A stretch of DNA of 64,000 bases from Leptospiraceae bacterium (GCA_022402465.1 JAKRSH010000017.1:1-64000); one strand, 5' to 3'. Shown: positions 28,675-40,136, counted from the stretch's first letter. Notes: generated from the sequence alone by a model not told the origin. Translations and numbers: made by a program.

Positions 28675-30050
28675 CTTCGGAGCAATTAGAAGCAAAAAGA
28701 AAAACAATACTAGATTCCATAGAGTCTTCTATTGAATCAGCCAAACGTGCAAAGATTCATTCTGTAGAAATTTTTGCCGCCTATGGACAAGGAGGTTCGG
28801 TAGGTATTGAGAAAAATGATATCCAATCTTTTGAAACCTATGAAGAAACAGTTTATGGAATCAGAGTTATAGAATCTGGTTGCGAAGGCTTTATCACTAC
28901 TAATGATGGTTCCTCATTACTTTCCTCCATCCAAGAAGCCCATGCTTTAGCAAAAGCGCAATCAACACCAGACAAAGATTTAGTACTAGCACCCAAGCCA
29001 AGTTTACTAAGTACTGCCTTAGAAGAATTGGATCCAAGTTTATATGAATTAAATCCAAATTGTATTTTAGAAACTGCCAAGAAAATTTTAGATTACCGAG
29101 AGAGTCGATTTCCTAAGGTTAGTCTAGATTCTGCAGGAGCTTCCCTCTCCTATTCTCTTAAGGCAATTGGAACATCTCAGGGAATTTTTCGATCAGAAGC
29201 ATCTTCTAGTCTTTCAGCCTCTTTTATGGGGATGGCAATTGATGGAGATGATATTTCTAGCTTCGATTCTGAATCTGCTTATGGGAGAACCCCAGAGGAA
29301 TTTGAAAAAGATTTTGAAGAGCGGTATGATATTTTTCTAAAGAATTGCATGAATGGCTTGGGGGCTAAGAGCATCTCTAGCTTTAAGGGATATCTTTATC
29401 TACCACCAGATGCTATTTTTTCTTTTTTAATTGGTGGTTTCCTCTCTTCGCTTTCTGCGACTAGTATTCGAAAGAAGAAAAGTAAAATGGAAGGGAAATT
29501 AAATCAGCAAGTTCTTTCTGATAAACTCACTATTTTCTCGGATCCAACTGATATAAGTCTAGCCTCTTGCACCTCTTTTGATAGAGAGGGAATGAACACT
29601 GAAAAGATAAGCATTGTTGAGCAAGGGATTTTAAAGAATTATTTTTACAATCATTTTGAAGCAAAGAAAGCTGGTCTTGCTAAATCCAATGGTTGCGCAA
29701 CTGGTGGTTCTGCCTCTACTCCAGGTTGTGGGCCTAAGGCTTTGCAAGTTGCAGCTGGTGGAACCGATTTAAATTCTATGATCCATCCCGATGGAAAAGC
29801 AATTTGGGTGAATCGATTTTCCGGTAATTCTAGCGGAACCTCAGGTGATTTTTCTGGTGTCATTAAAGGTGGATTTCTTTTAGATAAGGGTGAGAAAATT
29901 CCTGTTAAAGAAATTCAGATTGCTGGAAACATGTATGATGTGCTAAAAAATCAAATTGCTGCAGTTTCCAAAGAAAGAGAACTTCTTGGAAAATCTACTT
30001 GGGCACCTTCTTTATTGATTGAAGGAATTGATATCACAGGTACACTTTAG
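28671..30050 (+). CDS. pmbA: TldE/PmbA-family metalloprotease partner subunit
   Basis: The non-catalytic partner of TldD, 459 residues. It has the same two-domain fold but lacks HExxxH. GCATGGSASTPGCGPKALQVAAG and NRFSGNSSGTSGDFSGVIKGG are typical of the family. The start is TTG in a TTGA overlap with the tldD stop, which suggests translational coupling. TldD and TldE form a heterodimer that encloses the active site. Confidence 0.93.
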   Translation: MTSEQLEAKRKTILDSIESSIESAKRAKIHSVEIFAAYGQGGSVGIEKNDIQSFETYEETVYGIRVIESGCEGFITTNDGSSLLSSIQEAHALAKAQSTPDKDLVLAPKPSLLSTALEELDPSLYELNPNCILETAKKILDYRESRFPKVSLDSAGASLSYSLKAIGTSQGIFRSEASSSLSASFMGMAIDGDDISSFDSESAYGRTPEEFEKDFEERYDIFLKNCMNGLGAKSISSFKGYLYLPPDAIFSFLIGGFLSSLSATSIRKKKSKMEGKLNQQVLSDKLTIFSDPTDISLASCTSFDREGMNTEKISIVEQGILKNYFYNHFEAKKAGLAKSNGCATGGSASTPGCGPKALQVAAGGTDLNSMIHPDGKAIWVNRFSGNSSGTSGDFSGVIKGGFLLDKGEKIPVKEIQIAGNMYDVLKNQIAAVSKERELLGKSTWAPSLLIEGIDITGTL

Positions 30051-30073
30051 TTATTCTAAATATACAGTTCCAT

Positions 30074-30622
30074 ATGAGCAAAATTCAAGTTCCATTAGAA
30101 AATCTTTCCAAGCCTACTCCTGCCTCCTTTTTCTTAATTGTATCTTATGAGTCTGAGGAAGTCTTTTTTCAAGTAAAGGAATTTGCTGAAAATAGTTTTT
30201 CAAAATCCATGTATGAATCCGTGGCTCTTCCAAAATGGATTCTTCCAGATTCCGATAAAATGCTTTACACCTCGGGTAATTTAACACGTATTTTATCTTT
30301 TACTAGACGAATCCATCGTGAGGAATTGCCATCTTTATTTAAAGAATGCCTTGCTATTACCAAAAAGCTCAGAAAAAAGGATCCAACAATACGTCTTATT
30401 CCTGGATATATGACAAGCCATAATGTTGTGATAGCATCTGCTATTGATGATTTTCATAGAATGTATCTTTTTCATGGAGTTTATGGAGAGCTTGTTTATA
30501 AATATTTAAAATCGCAACTGGTTCCTCAAGAAGTAAGCCCTCCTTTTTTTCATACAAAAGAAGCCTTATATTTTTTTGCAAATTTGCGAGATGCTCATGA
30601 GTTTCATCTTAAGAAAAAATAA
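30074..30622 (+). CDS. DUF4416-family protein
   Basis: A protein of 182 residues matching my recollection of DUF4416: an early LIVSYES strand, LTRILSFTRRIHREELPSLF, RLIPGYMTSHNVVIASA and HRMYLFHGVYGELVYKY. The function is not known. No signal peptide is visible, so it is probably cytoplasmic. It follows tldE by 23 bp in the same operon-like run. Confidence 0.75.
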   Translation: MSKIQVPLENLSKPTPASFFLIVSYESEEVFFQVKEFAENSFSKSMYESVALPKWILPDSDKMLYTSGNLTRILSFTRRIHREELPSLFKECLAITKKLRKKDPTIRLIPGYMTSHNVVIASAIDDFHRMYLFHGVYGELVYKYLKSQLVPQEVSPPFFHTKEALYFFANLRDAHEFHLKKK

Positions 30623-30653
30623 AAAATAAATCAACCTTACTCATTGCAAATTC

Positions 30654-31205
30654 ATGTATAAAATCATTTTACTTTTTATTGTCATCCTAAATGTTATTTC
30701 TTGCAGTCGAGATTTAGAAGTCGCTAATATTCAAATATGTGATCTTTTTACTAGCCAAGGAGAATGTAAAGAACCTTGGCAGAAAGAGAAAGATTACATT
30801 ATCCAACTTCCCAGCAACAAAAAAATTAAGACTTGGGAGAAACTTTCTCACTATTTATACTTTAACGCCAAAGAAACGCCAGGTCTTGTAATTCATTGGA
30901 ATAGAAATTTTACAGCAGAAGAAAAAGCTTCTTTCTATTCAAAATCTTCCTGTTATGGAATGTATAAATTCTATGGTCACATTGGGAGCATGGAAGGAAG
31001 AGAAATTGGGACTAATTGGATGGGCTTCTTTCAGTATTTGGGATCAATTCTAGAAGAGGAAAGAAAGGCTTCTGGCAAATGGAAAGATGACTTCCACTTG
31101 CTTGAGCTTTTTCCAGCAAAAATAGAACTTGGATTTCATTGCAAGCAGATAGAAACCTTTGTTCCTCTTCAAATCAATCTTATTGTTTCTGAAGCAAATC
31201 CATAA
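30654..31205 (+). CDS. Predicted lipoprotein
   Basis: A protein of 183 residues with a signal peptide ending in lipobox NVISC. No family is recognised. The mature part is rich in Lys, Trp and aromatic residues. The 3' end overlaps the convergent kinase gene by 26 bp. It is the last gene in the eno run. Confidence 0.8.
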   Translation: MYKIILLFIVILNVISCSRDLEVANIQICDLFTSQGECKEPWQKEKDYIIQLPSNKKIKTWEKLSHYLYFNAKETPGLVIHWNRNFTAEEKASFYSKSSCYGMYKFYGHIGSMEGREIGTNWMGFFQYLGSILEEERKASGKWKDDFHLLELFPAKIELGFHCKQIETFVPLQINLIVSEANP

Positions 31206-31941
31206 ATGGAAAAATTAATTCGTTCCAAGTTTTTCCAAAAAATAAATTAGAAACAAGAGCCATTGTAACACTTGAAACCACTGGAATCAAAAGATTATCA
31301 TCCAGAAATCCTTTCCATGTGGTTGATGAAAAAAATTCCGTAATTCCTGCAATGCTTGCACCAATAAGCAAAACGACCAAGGAAGAAATTTGGAAAGATC
31401 CCAATTCATCAAACATGGAATAGGTAGAATTTGCATTGTAGAGAGAAAATCCCCAAGTAAGAAATAGTCCAAATACAGTCGCAGAAACTATAAAAGCAAT
31501 GATTCCTTCCAAAGATTTACCATTATAAAATCGGTTCTTTCCATAATTTGCACCAATATAAGCGGCAAAAGGATCCCCGATTACCAAGAAAGCAAGTGAT
31601 AATACAGCTAGTTCTGCAGGGAAAAGATAGATCACAAAAAGATTCGCCGTAAAATAAGGTAAAGTTGCATTCATGTATTGCTTTTCACTGTCCTTCATTA
31701 AGGGGCCAAGTATTTTCCAAAAAAAATTAGAAAAAACCTCTGATTTGAATCGCAGAACTTCAGTTATCACAAGTAAGACTAAGCAAACAACTAAAACAAT
31801 TACAATGATTGCACGAGTAGCATATGCAAGTTCCAAAGAGTTCTTATACCAATCAAGATATAAAGCCAAAGGAATAAAAAGTCCTAGTAAATGCCAAGCC
31901 TTGCGAATAAAGTTGAATGAATGTTTCTTTTCTGATTTCAT
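31180..31941 (-). CDS. Dolichol kinase/CTP-dependent lipid kinase-like protein
   Basis: A polytopic membrane protein of 253 residues with about seven hydrophobic segments. RKAWHLLGLFIPLAL at the start, GDPFAAYIGANYGKNRF and GKSLEGIIAF in the middle, and FFSSTTWKGFLDDNLLIPVV are the signatures of the SEC59/DGK1/VTE5 group, which use CTP to phosphorylate dolichol, diacylglycerol or phytol. The lipid substrate here is unknown. It is 29 bp after the STAS gene in the same direction. Confidence 0.85.
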   Translation of the reverse strand: MKSEKKHSFNFIRKAWHLLGLFIPLALYLDWYKNSLELAYATRAIIVIVLVVCLVLLVITEVLRFKSEVFSNFFWKILGPLMKDSEKQYMNATLPYFTANLFVIYLFPAELAVLSLAFLVIGDPFAAYIGANYGKNRFYNGKSLEGIIAFIVSATVFGLFLTWGFSLYNANSTYSMFDELGSFQISSLVVLLIGASIAGITEFFSSTTWKGFLDDNLLIPVVSSVTMALVSNLFFGKTWNELIFPFMDLLQKQ

Positions 31942-31970
31942 AATTCCTACTATTACATCTTTTCTGAAAT

Positions 31971-32327
31971 TTATCTGTATGGTCTAGATGCTATTTTCAT
32001 AGCTATTTCTTCATTTTCAGGAACTAGAAATAGGTTTTTAATTCCTGCCATTTCGAATACCTGTTTCACGGAACTGGATAGATTCAACAATAATACTCTA
32101 GATTTGTTCATAAAGCTTAATTCTGCTAATTCCTTCAAGGCAAGAATGCCTTGAGAGGTAATTAAATTAACATCTTCCAGATCTAAAATGATAGCTCCTT
32201 GCCTGAGTGGTTTTCGAAGGGCATCTAAAAATCTTTGACTTGTAAATGAGTTTATGTTTCCTTGGAACTTGAAAATCATTACAGATTCAATTTTCTCGTA
32301 TCCAATTTGCAATTCGTCCATGCCCAT
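31971..32327 (-). CDS. STAS-domain protein (anti-anti-sigma-like)
   Basis: A single STAS domain of 118 residues. The usual DSSG phosphorylation motif is TSQG (57-60): the first Ser is kept, but the Asp and second residue are changed. In partner-switching, the unphosphorylated form releases a target from a Ser kinase, and a SpoIIE phosphatase restores it. No kinase is adjacent. AGAGGA lies about 8 nt before the ATG. It is divergent from the membrane protein, 21 bp away. Confidence 0.85.
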   Translation of the reverse strand: MGMDELQIGYEKIESVMIFKFQGNINSFTSQRFLDALRKPLRQGAIILDLEDVNLITSQGILALKELAELSFMNKSRVLLLNLSSSVKQVFEMAGIKNLFLVPENEEIAMKIASRPYR

Positions 32328-32348
32328 ACTTTGTTCCTCTACTAAATT

Positions 32349-33101
32349 ATGATTTGCTACATTTCTGCATGCATTTTTTTTCTGTTAGAGACATTTCTTC
32401 CAGATTTTTCTGGCCTAGTCGTCCTTGGTTTTTTAGTTCCCCTCTCCTTGATTTCTGAGTCAAAAGCTTATTTTCCCTCAGATAAGATAGATCTACCTTT
32501 GGATTGCCTATTTCTATTTGCAGCTATAGGTTTTACCTTCTTTCTTCCTGGACTTATGCCTTCTGAATTTTTGAATACCATTTCCTTGGGTTTGATTGCC
32601 TATCTTTCATTTTTGATTTCTCAGAAGTATAGGTTCAATAGTTCATTCATCTTTGCTGTGTATTTCTTTTCTCTTATTATTTTATGGCTTTCTTCTGGAA
32701 AATCCATTAGCTTAAGTCTTCTTGCATTATTCTTTATTCTACAAATGAGAGTGATGTTGGTCTTGAAAATAGTTATGTTCGTATTTCTCGCTTTCTTTAG
32801 TTATCTTATTTTTTCTTTTCTCCCCTTTTCATCTAAACAAGATTCAATACTTTTGAATTTGAATTTAGTGAATTTTCAAATATTATTCATGAATTACCAA
32901 TTTGTTTTATTTTTTATTCTGACCATTTATTTTCTCTTTCGATGGATCATTTTTTTAAAGATAGATAGACAAGCCCCTAATGCTTTGCAATTCGGAATCC
33001 ATTTTGCTTTTTATTTGTTTTGCTTCTTGAGCCAATCTTGGATTTTTTCGGTGTTTCTCTTTTTTTCATCCTTGCCGAAGCAAAGCCAAGGGAAAAAATG
33101 A
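32349..33101 (+). CDS. Polytopic membrane protein of unknown function
   Basis: A protein of 250 residues with about seven or eight hydrophobic segments, rich in Phe, Leu and Ser. No family is recognised. The ATG at 32349 has no visible RBS, so the start is uncertain. It is followed after 19 bp by a coiled-coil protein gene. Confidence 0.7.
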   Translation: MICYISACIFFLLETFLPDFSGLVVLGFLVPLSLISESKAYFPSDKIDLPLDCLFLFAAIGFTFFLPGLMPSEFLNTISLGLIAYLSFLISQKYRFNSSFIFAVYFFSLIILWLSSGKSISLSLLALFFILQMRVMLVLKIVMFVFLAFFSYLIFSFLPFSSKQDSILLNLNLVNFQILFMNYQFVLFFILTIYFLFRWIIFLKIDRQAPNALQFGIHFAFYLFCFLSQSWIFSVFLFFSSLPKQSQGKK

Positions 33102-33120
33102 TTTAGAACGGAGGGTTGTT

Positions 33121-33480
33121 TTGCAATTAAAAGTAATTCATGCATTCAAGAAATTAGAAGAAATCAATAGGGATCTTATTGAACTTTCTAAACTAAGTGA
33201 ACGCATTTCAGAAGAAAGAGATTATTCAAATTTCCTCAAAGAATCCTTCCAAACTGAAATCCAAAAACTGAAAACAAACCGTGAAGAAATTTTCCATATA
33301 AAAGTGGACCAGCCCCAATTTTCCAAGATAGTTCCATCCTCAAGTCCCAAAGAAGAAGGGCAAAAGCTTTACCAAGAAAATGAAACTAGTTTTCGAGATG
33401 AGCAGACTGGAACTCAGAACGAAACAAATTCTAAAAAAGAAACTAAGAAAAAACCGGAGAGACCTGTTTACAAATACTAA
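33121..33480 (+). CDS. Coiled-coil hypothetical protein
   Basis: A protein of 119 residues with no signal peptide. Residues 1-60 are a heptad-rich coiled coil (FKKLEEINRDLIELSKLSERI). The remainder is polar and probably disordered, with a Lys-rich end (KKETKKKPERP). The TTG start follows GGAGGG at a good distance. The TAA stop is one base before the next ATG, which indicates cotranslation. The function is unknown. Confidence 0.75.
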   Translation: MQLKVIHAFKKLEEINRDLIELSKLSERISEERDYSNFLKESFQTEIQKLKTNREEIFHIKVDQPQFSKIVPSSSPKEEGQKLYQENETSFRDEQTGTQNETNSKKETKKKPERPVYKY

Positions 33481-33481
33481 T

Positions 33482-34996
33482 ATGAACCTACTGAAATCCT
33501 CACAAAAACTAACATTCATATTCATCCTTTCATCCTTACTGATTCTCTTGAATTGTAATTTTGATTCAGATGCTTTTGCTTCCTTTGAAGGCGGAATCGT
33601 CACAAGAAAAGAAGTTCGTGATTTCTACGAAATTCGTGGTTTAAAGATTACTGAAGAAAACGCTTCTATTTCCAAGCAGGCTAATCTAGTCGAGCAAATC
33701 GCCTTACAAAAAATCGTTTACAATGATTTTTCAAAATCAGGAAAGTATTCCAAAGAATTTCTAGATAGTTTAGTAAGATTAACAAAAGGTCAAATTCTTC
33801 TTTCCTTATATAAGAAATCTTTTGAAGAAAAAAAGTTGAAAGAAACTCCTATGGAACTCATCGATATGCAGATGTTAGTTCTTAGAGACCAAGATAATAG
33901 TCTAGATGAAAGAGGCCAAGAACTCTTAACAAAATTGAACGCAACATCATCGCAGAGTGAAATAAATAAGATCATAGTAGAGAATACCCAGGATGATTCC
34001 CGAAAAGCGATCAATGGTATGATAGAACCTTTCTGTTTAAATTGTGGACCTAATCCATTCGAAGATGTTCTTTCTGAAGCTATAAAATCCGATGATAAGA
34101 AGTTCTATCTCAAGAAAGCTGGTGGAGTTATCTATATAGTTAGAAATTTAGGAATCAGAAAAATCCATGAAGCAGCAATAGGTCGTTATTTAACTAAGGC
34201 TTTTAAAAATTTTGAAACTCTGGCGAAAGAATATGAGGCAAGTGTAAGTGATGAGAATGCTAAACAATCTGCAAAATACTATTCTGAATCTGAGCCAGAA
34301 GAACGTGGGATTCCAATGGGCGAACAGTTTTCTCGCCAATTTAAAACATCTCTTTGGCAGGATGAGTTGGAAAGAATTAAAAACGAAAGCAAAATAGTCG
34401 TACCAAGTCCTCCTGAATTGCAATCACCTGATCAAATTGCGATAGCGGATTTTCCTGATAATCGTGTACTCGCAAATCTTGCTGATTCTTCTACTATTAC
34501 GATAGGAAGTTTTAAGAAAGAATTCAAAGAACTAAGTTCTGTTCTTGGAAAAGGTGCCGAAGAAGGAGAGAAACAGGAACTCTGGGACATGTTAAATTTC
34601 TTTTATAATATCTATCTATCTTCCCTTTATTTGCAAGAAGATAGTAAATCTAAGGACATAGTAGAAACACAGCTCTATGAAGACTCTTTAGAGTATTTGC
34701 GATATTCTTTGACATGGGCGCTTTTTATGAAAGAAATTTCTAACGAGAAAGTAGAAGTTTCCGAAGTTGAAATGAGAGAAAATTATGAAACTGGAAAAAT
34801 GTTCTCCTACTCTAGCCCAGATCCAAGTAACCCTCAGAAAAAAATAACTAAGCCCTATGCTTCTGTTAGATCAGATATTCTGAGAGATATGGAAAATGCT
34901 AAGCGGAAATCTATATTTGACAAGAAATTGGATGCAATGCGAGAGAAGTATAAACTAGTTTTAAATAATGAAATATTTAGAAATGGAAAAATTTGA
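33482..34996 (+). CDS. SurA/PrsA-like periplasmic chaperone lipoprotein
   Basis: From the ATG at 33482 the protein has 505 residues: signal peptide with lipobox LILLNC, then EGGIVTRKEVRDFYEIRG and a helical region (LVEQIALQKIVYNDF) resembling SurA_N. A second such unit seems to start near TITIGSFKKEF, and the end (PYASVRSDILRDMENAKRKSIFDKKLDAMREKY) fits the closing helices of SurA/PpiD proteins. No clear parvulin catalytic domain is seen. It may help outer-membrane or lipoprotein folding. An upstream frame to 33380 overlaps the previous gene and would hide the signal peptide, so I reject it. Confidence 0.7.
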   Translation: MNLLKSSQKLTFIFILSSLLILLNCNFDSDAFASFEGGIVTRKEVRDFYEIRGLKITEENASISKQANLVEQIALQKIVYNDFSKSGKYSKEFLDSLVRLTKGQILLSLYKKSFEEKKLKETPMELIDMQMLVLRDQDNSLDERGQELLTKLNATSSQSEINKIIVENTQDDSRKAINGMIEPFCLNCGPNPFEDVLSEAIKSDDKKFYLKKAGGVIYIVRNLGIRKIHEAAIGRYLTKAFKNFETLAKEYEASVSDENAKQSAKYYSESEPEERGIPMGEQFSRQFKTSLWQDELERIKNESKIVVPSPPELQSPDQIAIADFPDNRVLANLADSSTITIGSFKKEFKELSSVLGKGAEEGEKQELWDMLNFFYNIYLSSLYLQEDSKSKDIVETQLYEDSLEYLRYSLTWALFMKEISNEKVEVSEVEMRENYETGKMFSYSSPDPSNPQKKITKPYASVRSDILRDMENAKRKSIFDKKLDAMREKYKLVLNNEIFRNGKI

Positions 34997-35020
34997 CACA
35001 ATTTTGAATTTTTTTATTGA
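34993..35020 (+). promoter_or_regulatory. Possible promoter of the double-HTH gene
   Basis: A perfect TTGACA (34993-34998) overlaps the previous stop codon, with TATTGA 16 bp later as a weak -10. The transcript would start about 35 bp before the start codon at 35065. The -10 is poor, so this is tentative. Confidence 0.3.
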
Positions 35021-35064
35021 AGAGATTCATACAATTGTTATTCTAACTAATGAGGGTAGTCCGA

Positions 35065-35487
35065 ATGAATAATCATATATACATGTTGAGAAAGAAGAGA
35101 GCAATTAAACAATACGATATGGCTCGTGCTTTGGGGGTATCTCCAAGTTATTTATCAAAAATTGAAACTGGGAGCCAAGAGCCAACTGAAAAGTTTAAGA
35201 TTGCATGCTCCAAATACTTAAAAACGAGTATTGAAAAATTATTCAATGATGGAGCCGTGGAAGAAATCTATCCAGAGTTCACTACTGGCTTGAACAATCG
35301 ATTGTGGGCTAAAAGACGAGAGATGGGAATCAAGCAATATGATATGGCTAAGAAATTAAAAGTTTCTACTCCCTTCCTATCAAAAGTTGAGTTAGGATTA
35401 TTAGAACCACCAGACGCTTTCAAGAAACTTGCCTCTAAGGTCTTTAAAATGTCCCAAAATGAATTATTTCTAAGTAACGTTGAATAG
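35065..35487 (+). CDS. Regulator with two tandem XRE helix-turn-helix domains
   Basis: From the ATG at 35065 the protein has 140 residues and contains two copies of an XRE/Cro-like HTH. Copy 1 has KQYDMARALGVSPSYLSKIETG; copy 2 has KQYDMAKKLKVSTPFLSKVELG, each followed by a similar helix and acidic end (SIEKLFND, SQNELFLS). It is an internal duplication, probably binding DNA as a tandem or pseudo-dimer. GAGGG (35052-35056) lies 8 nt before the ATG, favouring it over the ATG at 35050. A terminator follows. Confidence 0.9.
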   Translation: MNNHIYMLRKKRAIKQYDMARALGVSPSYLSKIETGSQEPTEKFKIACSKYLKTSIEKLFNDGAVEEIYPEFTTGLNNRLWAKRREMGIKQYDMAKKLKVSTPFLSKVELGLLEPPDAFKKLASKVFKMSQNELFLSNVE

Positions 35488-35511
35488 TTTTTCTTAAACA
35501 AACTTCCAAGA

Positions 35512-35549
35512 AGCAGTCAAAAAGACTTTCTTTATTGACTGCTTTTTTT
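35512..35549 (+). terminator. Intrinsic terminator after the double-HTH gene
   Basis: A 9-bp perfect stem (AGCAGTCAA at 35512-35520 with TTGACTGCT at 35535-35543) around a 14-base loop is followed by seven T residues. It separates the regulator from the symporter gene. Confidence 0.8.
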
Positions 35550-35571
35550 ATTTCCAAACACATAAATTATA

Positions 35572-37167
35572 ATGAATTCTAATAAAAAAGATAGCTGGTC
35601 GAGTCGTACAGGTTTGATACTGGCTGTGGCAAGCGGTGCAATAGGATTAGGTAATTTCCTAAGATTTCCTGGTCAAGCGGCTCAAAATGGTGGCGGTGCT
35701 TTTATGGTACCATATATCATCTCCTTTTTAATTCTAGGTATTCCTGTTTGTGTCACGGAATGGATTATGGGAAGACGTGCTGGACATAGAGGACATTCAG
35801 CACCTGCAATTTTCTCTGAGTTTCTCAATGGAAAATCATTAAAAATATCTGGTACAATTGGAGTAATGATTCCAATTTTAATTTATGTTTATTATATATT
35901 TATAGAGGCTTGGTGTTTATCTTATGTGTTTTATTTTTTTTCTGGAGGAATCAATCTTTCTCAAGGATTGGATCCAAATTCTCTTCTCTTCACTTCATCA
36001 GTTGTAAATAATGCGAAATTATTTTTTTCAAATTTAACTGGTTCTACGAACAATGGGGATGCTTTTTTAAGTGATATTATTTATTTCACACTACTTTGTT
36101 TTATTATGAATTTTTATCTCGTATACAGAGGATTATCAAGAGGTTTGGAAGCTTTTTCTAAATTGGCTATCCCCTTAATGCTCATTGCTTCCAGTATCGT
36201 TTTAGTTAGGGTATTAACCTTAGATAAGATAGACTTAGGCTTAGGAGCTATGTGGAATCCAAATTGGGATAGTTTATACAATCCAAAAGTTTGGGTTGCA
36301 GCAGCTGGACAGATTTTCTTTTCTCTTTCAACTGGATTTGGAATAGCACTTGTATTTTCATCTTTTCTTACTAAGAAAAATGATGTTGTTCTTTCATCTC
36401 TTTCTTCTGCAACATTAAATGAGTTTTGTGAGGTTGCTTTGGGAGGAATGATCACTATTCCTGTTGCATTTTTATTTTTAGGAGCTTCCGTTGCGAGCTA
36501 TGGAACTTTTGGAATGGGTTTTATTGCCCTACCCTCTGTGTTTACTATGATGCCTGCTGGAAATATTTTCGGTGGTATATGGTTTTTAGTTTTATTTCTA
36601 GCAGCATTAACATCTTCCATTACTATGCTTCAACCCGGTATTTTATTTTTAGAAGAAGGATTTGGTTTATCTAAAAGAAAGTCATCAACTATACTGTTTC
36701 TATTTACCTTTGTTTGTTGTATGCCGATCTTATACTTTAATAAAGATTTCGCCGCACTAGATCTAACTGATTTTTATGTTGGAACTATTTTAATTTATAT
36801 ACTAGCAACGATCCAGATTTCTATTTTTGTTTGGAAGGTTGGTGTTGATGATGGTGTAAAGGATGGTAATGAAGGATCACATATTAAGATCCCATCTGTA
36901 TACAAATATATTATGAAGTATATAACTCCTTATTTTCTGATCATAATTTTTATAGCTTTTTTATTTCAAAATCTTCCAGAATATCTTGATAAAATGAATA
37001 TCAATCGCATGACTATGCTCGCCCTTGAAAACGGTGAATCAGTTGAAGATGCAATCACCAAAGTTTGGGTATCGAGATTTGTGATTATAAGTATAGTTGC
37101 AGTTTTTGGTTTAACATATTTTTTGGTTGGTAAAGCGCTTGAGAGAATCCAGAAAAGGGAAGATTGA
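35572..37167 (+). CDS. Neurotransmitter:sodium symporter (SNF/NSS) family transporter
   Basis: An inner-membrane sodium symporter of 531 residues with 11-12 membrane segments and the LeuT fold. The signature [25 protein letters not shown] contains the TM1 sodium and substrate site, and [11 protein letters not shown] the following motif. Bacterial members move amino acids (Leu, Trp, Ala or Met). The gene 2 bp downstream encodes a MetS-like small subunit, which suggests a MetP-like methionine/alanine importer, though residues for specificity were not compared. Confidence 0.93.
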   Translation: MNSNKKDSWSSRTGLILAVASGAIGLGNFLRFPGQAAQNGGGAFMVPYIISFLILGIPVCVTEWIMGRRAGHRGHSAPAIFSEFLNGKSLKISGTIGVMIPILIYVYYIFIEAWCLSYVFYFFSGGINLSQGLDPNSLLFTSSVVNNAKLFFSNLTGSTNNGDAFLSDIIYFTLLCFIMNFYLVYRGLSRGLEAFSKLAIPLMLIASSIVLVRVLTLDKIDLGLGAMWNPNWDSLYNPKVWVAAAGQIFFSLSTGFGIALVFSSFLTKKNDVVLSSLSSATLNEFCEVALGGMITIPVAFLFLGASVASYGTFGMGFIALPSVFTMMPAGNIFGGIWFLVLFLAALTSSITMLQPGILFLEEGFGLSKRKSSTILFLFTFVCCMPILYFNKDFAALDLTDFYVGTILIYILATIQISIFVWKVGVDDGVKDGNEGSHIKIPSVYKYIMKYITPYFLIIIFIAFLFQNLPEYLDKMNINRMTMLALENGESVEDAITKVWVSRFVIISIVAVFGLTYFLVGKALERIQKRED

Positions 37168-37169
37168 AA

Positions 37170-37265
37170 ATGAATCTAGAAGGAATGATAATTATGTGTT
37201 TTTCATTGAGTATGGTTATAGGACTGAGTGTATTTTGTCTTTATCATTTAATTCGAACTAAATAA
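37170..37265 (+). CDS. MetS-like small subunit of the NSS transporter (31 residues)
   Basis: A 31-codon gene, MNLEGMIIMCFSLSMVIGL followed by SVFCLYHLIRTK, with one membrane segment and a basic tail. It starts two bases after the symporter stop, with AGGGA (37156-37160) 9 nt upstream. Size, topology and position match MetS, the small subunit needed for MetP function in Corynebacterium. The match is by pattern and place; direct similarity is limited, as expected for such a short protein. Confidence 0.75.
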   Translation: MNLEGMIIMCFSLSMVIGLSVFCLYHLIRTK

Positions 37266-37276
37266 AGTCAATTATC

Positions 37277-39259
<1,983 letters not shown>

Positions 39260-39263
39260 TACA

Positions 39264-40136
39264 ATGAATATTAGGAATCAAATTAAGAATTTTCAACTAA
39301 TACTTTTCTCTAGTTTCTTGCTAGACAGCGCTCTAAATGCTCAAGTGCTACGAAAAGACTTCTTTGGATCTGTTGTCAATTGGTCCGAATACACAATATT
39401 TGTTGAATCTAAAGAAGAAATTCCTAAGATATTGGTAGAATCAAATCTCAATCAGTCTGAGTTCGGATTTTATAATCTTTCAGATGCAAGAAACTATTCT
39501 TATAAACGTGCCAAATCATCCAATAGGACCAAATTAAATCGTAGCCTCGAAAATCTTTATTTTGATGAAAATTTCACAGTGGGCGAATGGATGGATCAAA
39601 ATGAAAATTTAAAATCAAAAATAATTAATTATTATAATGGAGATATTGAAATCGAAAATAAGAAGATCCATAAAAATTTCTTATCCTTAAAATCATCCTT
39701 AGTACTAAGAGGAAACAATAACCTAATTTCTATGTTCTATTCAGATTTGGGTGGAGAGGATTTTCCTGATTTTACCGATAGTTTACCAGAAGTAGAGTTT
39801 ACAGGATTAATCATAGACCTAAGAGATCAGAATTTTAACCCTTCAATTTTTCCCAAGATTCAAAATGAGTATGGAGCAGATTTATTTAACAAATACATCG
39901 CTCACCCAGCTAGCATCCAAGAAATGGGAATGGTAGCTTATTATTCTAATCCCAAGGATCCAAATCTGCTAAGACGTGTAGGTAAGAATCCTTATAAGCT
40001 ATACCCTATTCAAATCACTGGCAAAAATAAAACTAATATAATAATTCCATATGAAGAAGGAAAGAAATTACTTTCCTCTTCAATTACGAAAAAGAATTTA
40101 AAACTTTGTAAAGTGGCTATTTTAGTAAATCAGTAA
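39264..40136 (+). CDS. Exported protein of unknown function
   Basis: From the ATG at 39264 the protein has 290 residues, with a signal peptide ending near LNAQV. The block EVEFTGLIIDLRDQNFNPSIFPKI (without its first three residues) recalls the TGLIIDAR motif of some flagellar or LPP20-like exported proteins, but this is weak. The upstream extension to 39123 lies in the helicase gene and is rejected. Its end overlaps the convergent TPR gene by 20 bp. Confidence 0.7.
   Translation: MNIRNQIKNFQLILFSSFLLDSALNAQVLRKDFFGSVVNWSEYTIFVESKEEIPKILVESNLNQSEFGFYNLSDARNYSYKRAKSSNRTKLNRSLENLYFDENFTVGEWMDQNENLKSKIINYYNGDIEIENKKIHKNFLSLKSSLVLRGNNNLISMFYSDLGGEDFPDFTDSLPEVEFTGLIIDLRDQNFNPSIFPKIQNEYGADLFNKYIAHPASIQEMGMVAYYSNPKDPNLLRRVGKNPYKLYPIQITGKNKTNIIIPYEEGKKLLSSSITKKNLKLCKVAILVNQ

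Noticed and set aside
27283-30050. TldD/TldE as part of a modified-peptide (RiPP) biosynthesis cluster.
   Set aside because: No precursor peptide or modifying enzyme is seen around; the pair is widespread as a general peptidase.
33380-33481. N-terminal extension of the SurA-like lipoprotein.
   Set aside because: It overlaps the preceding gene in another frame and would bury the signal peptide and lipobox.
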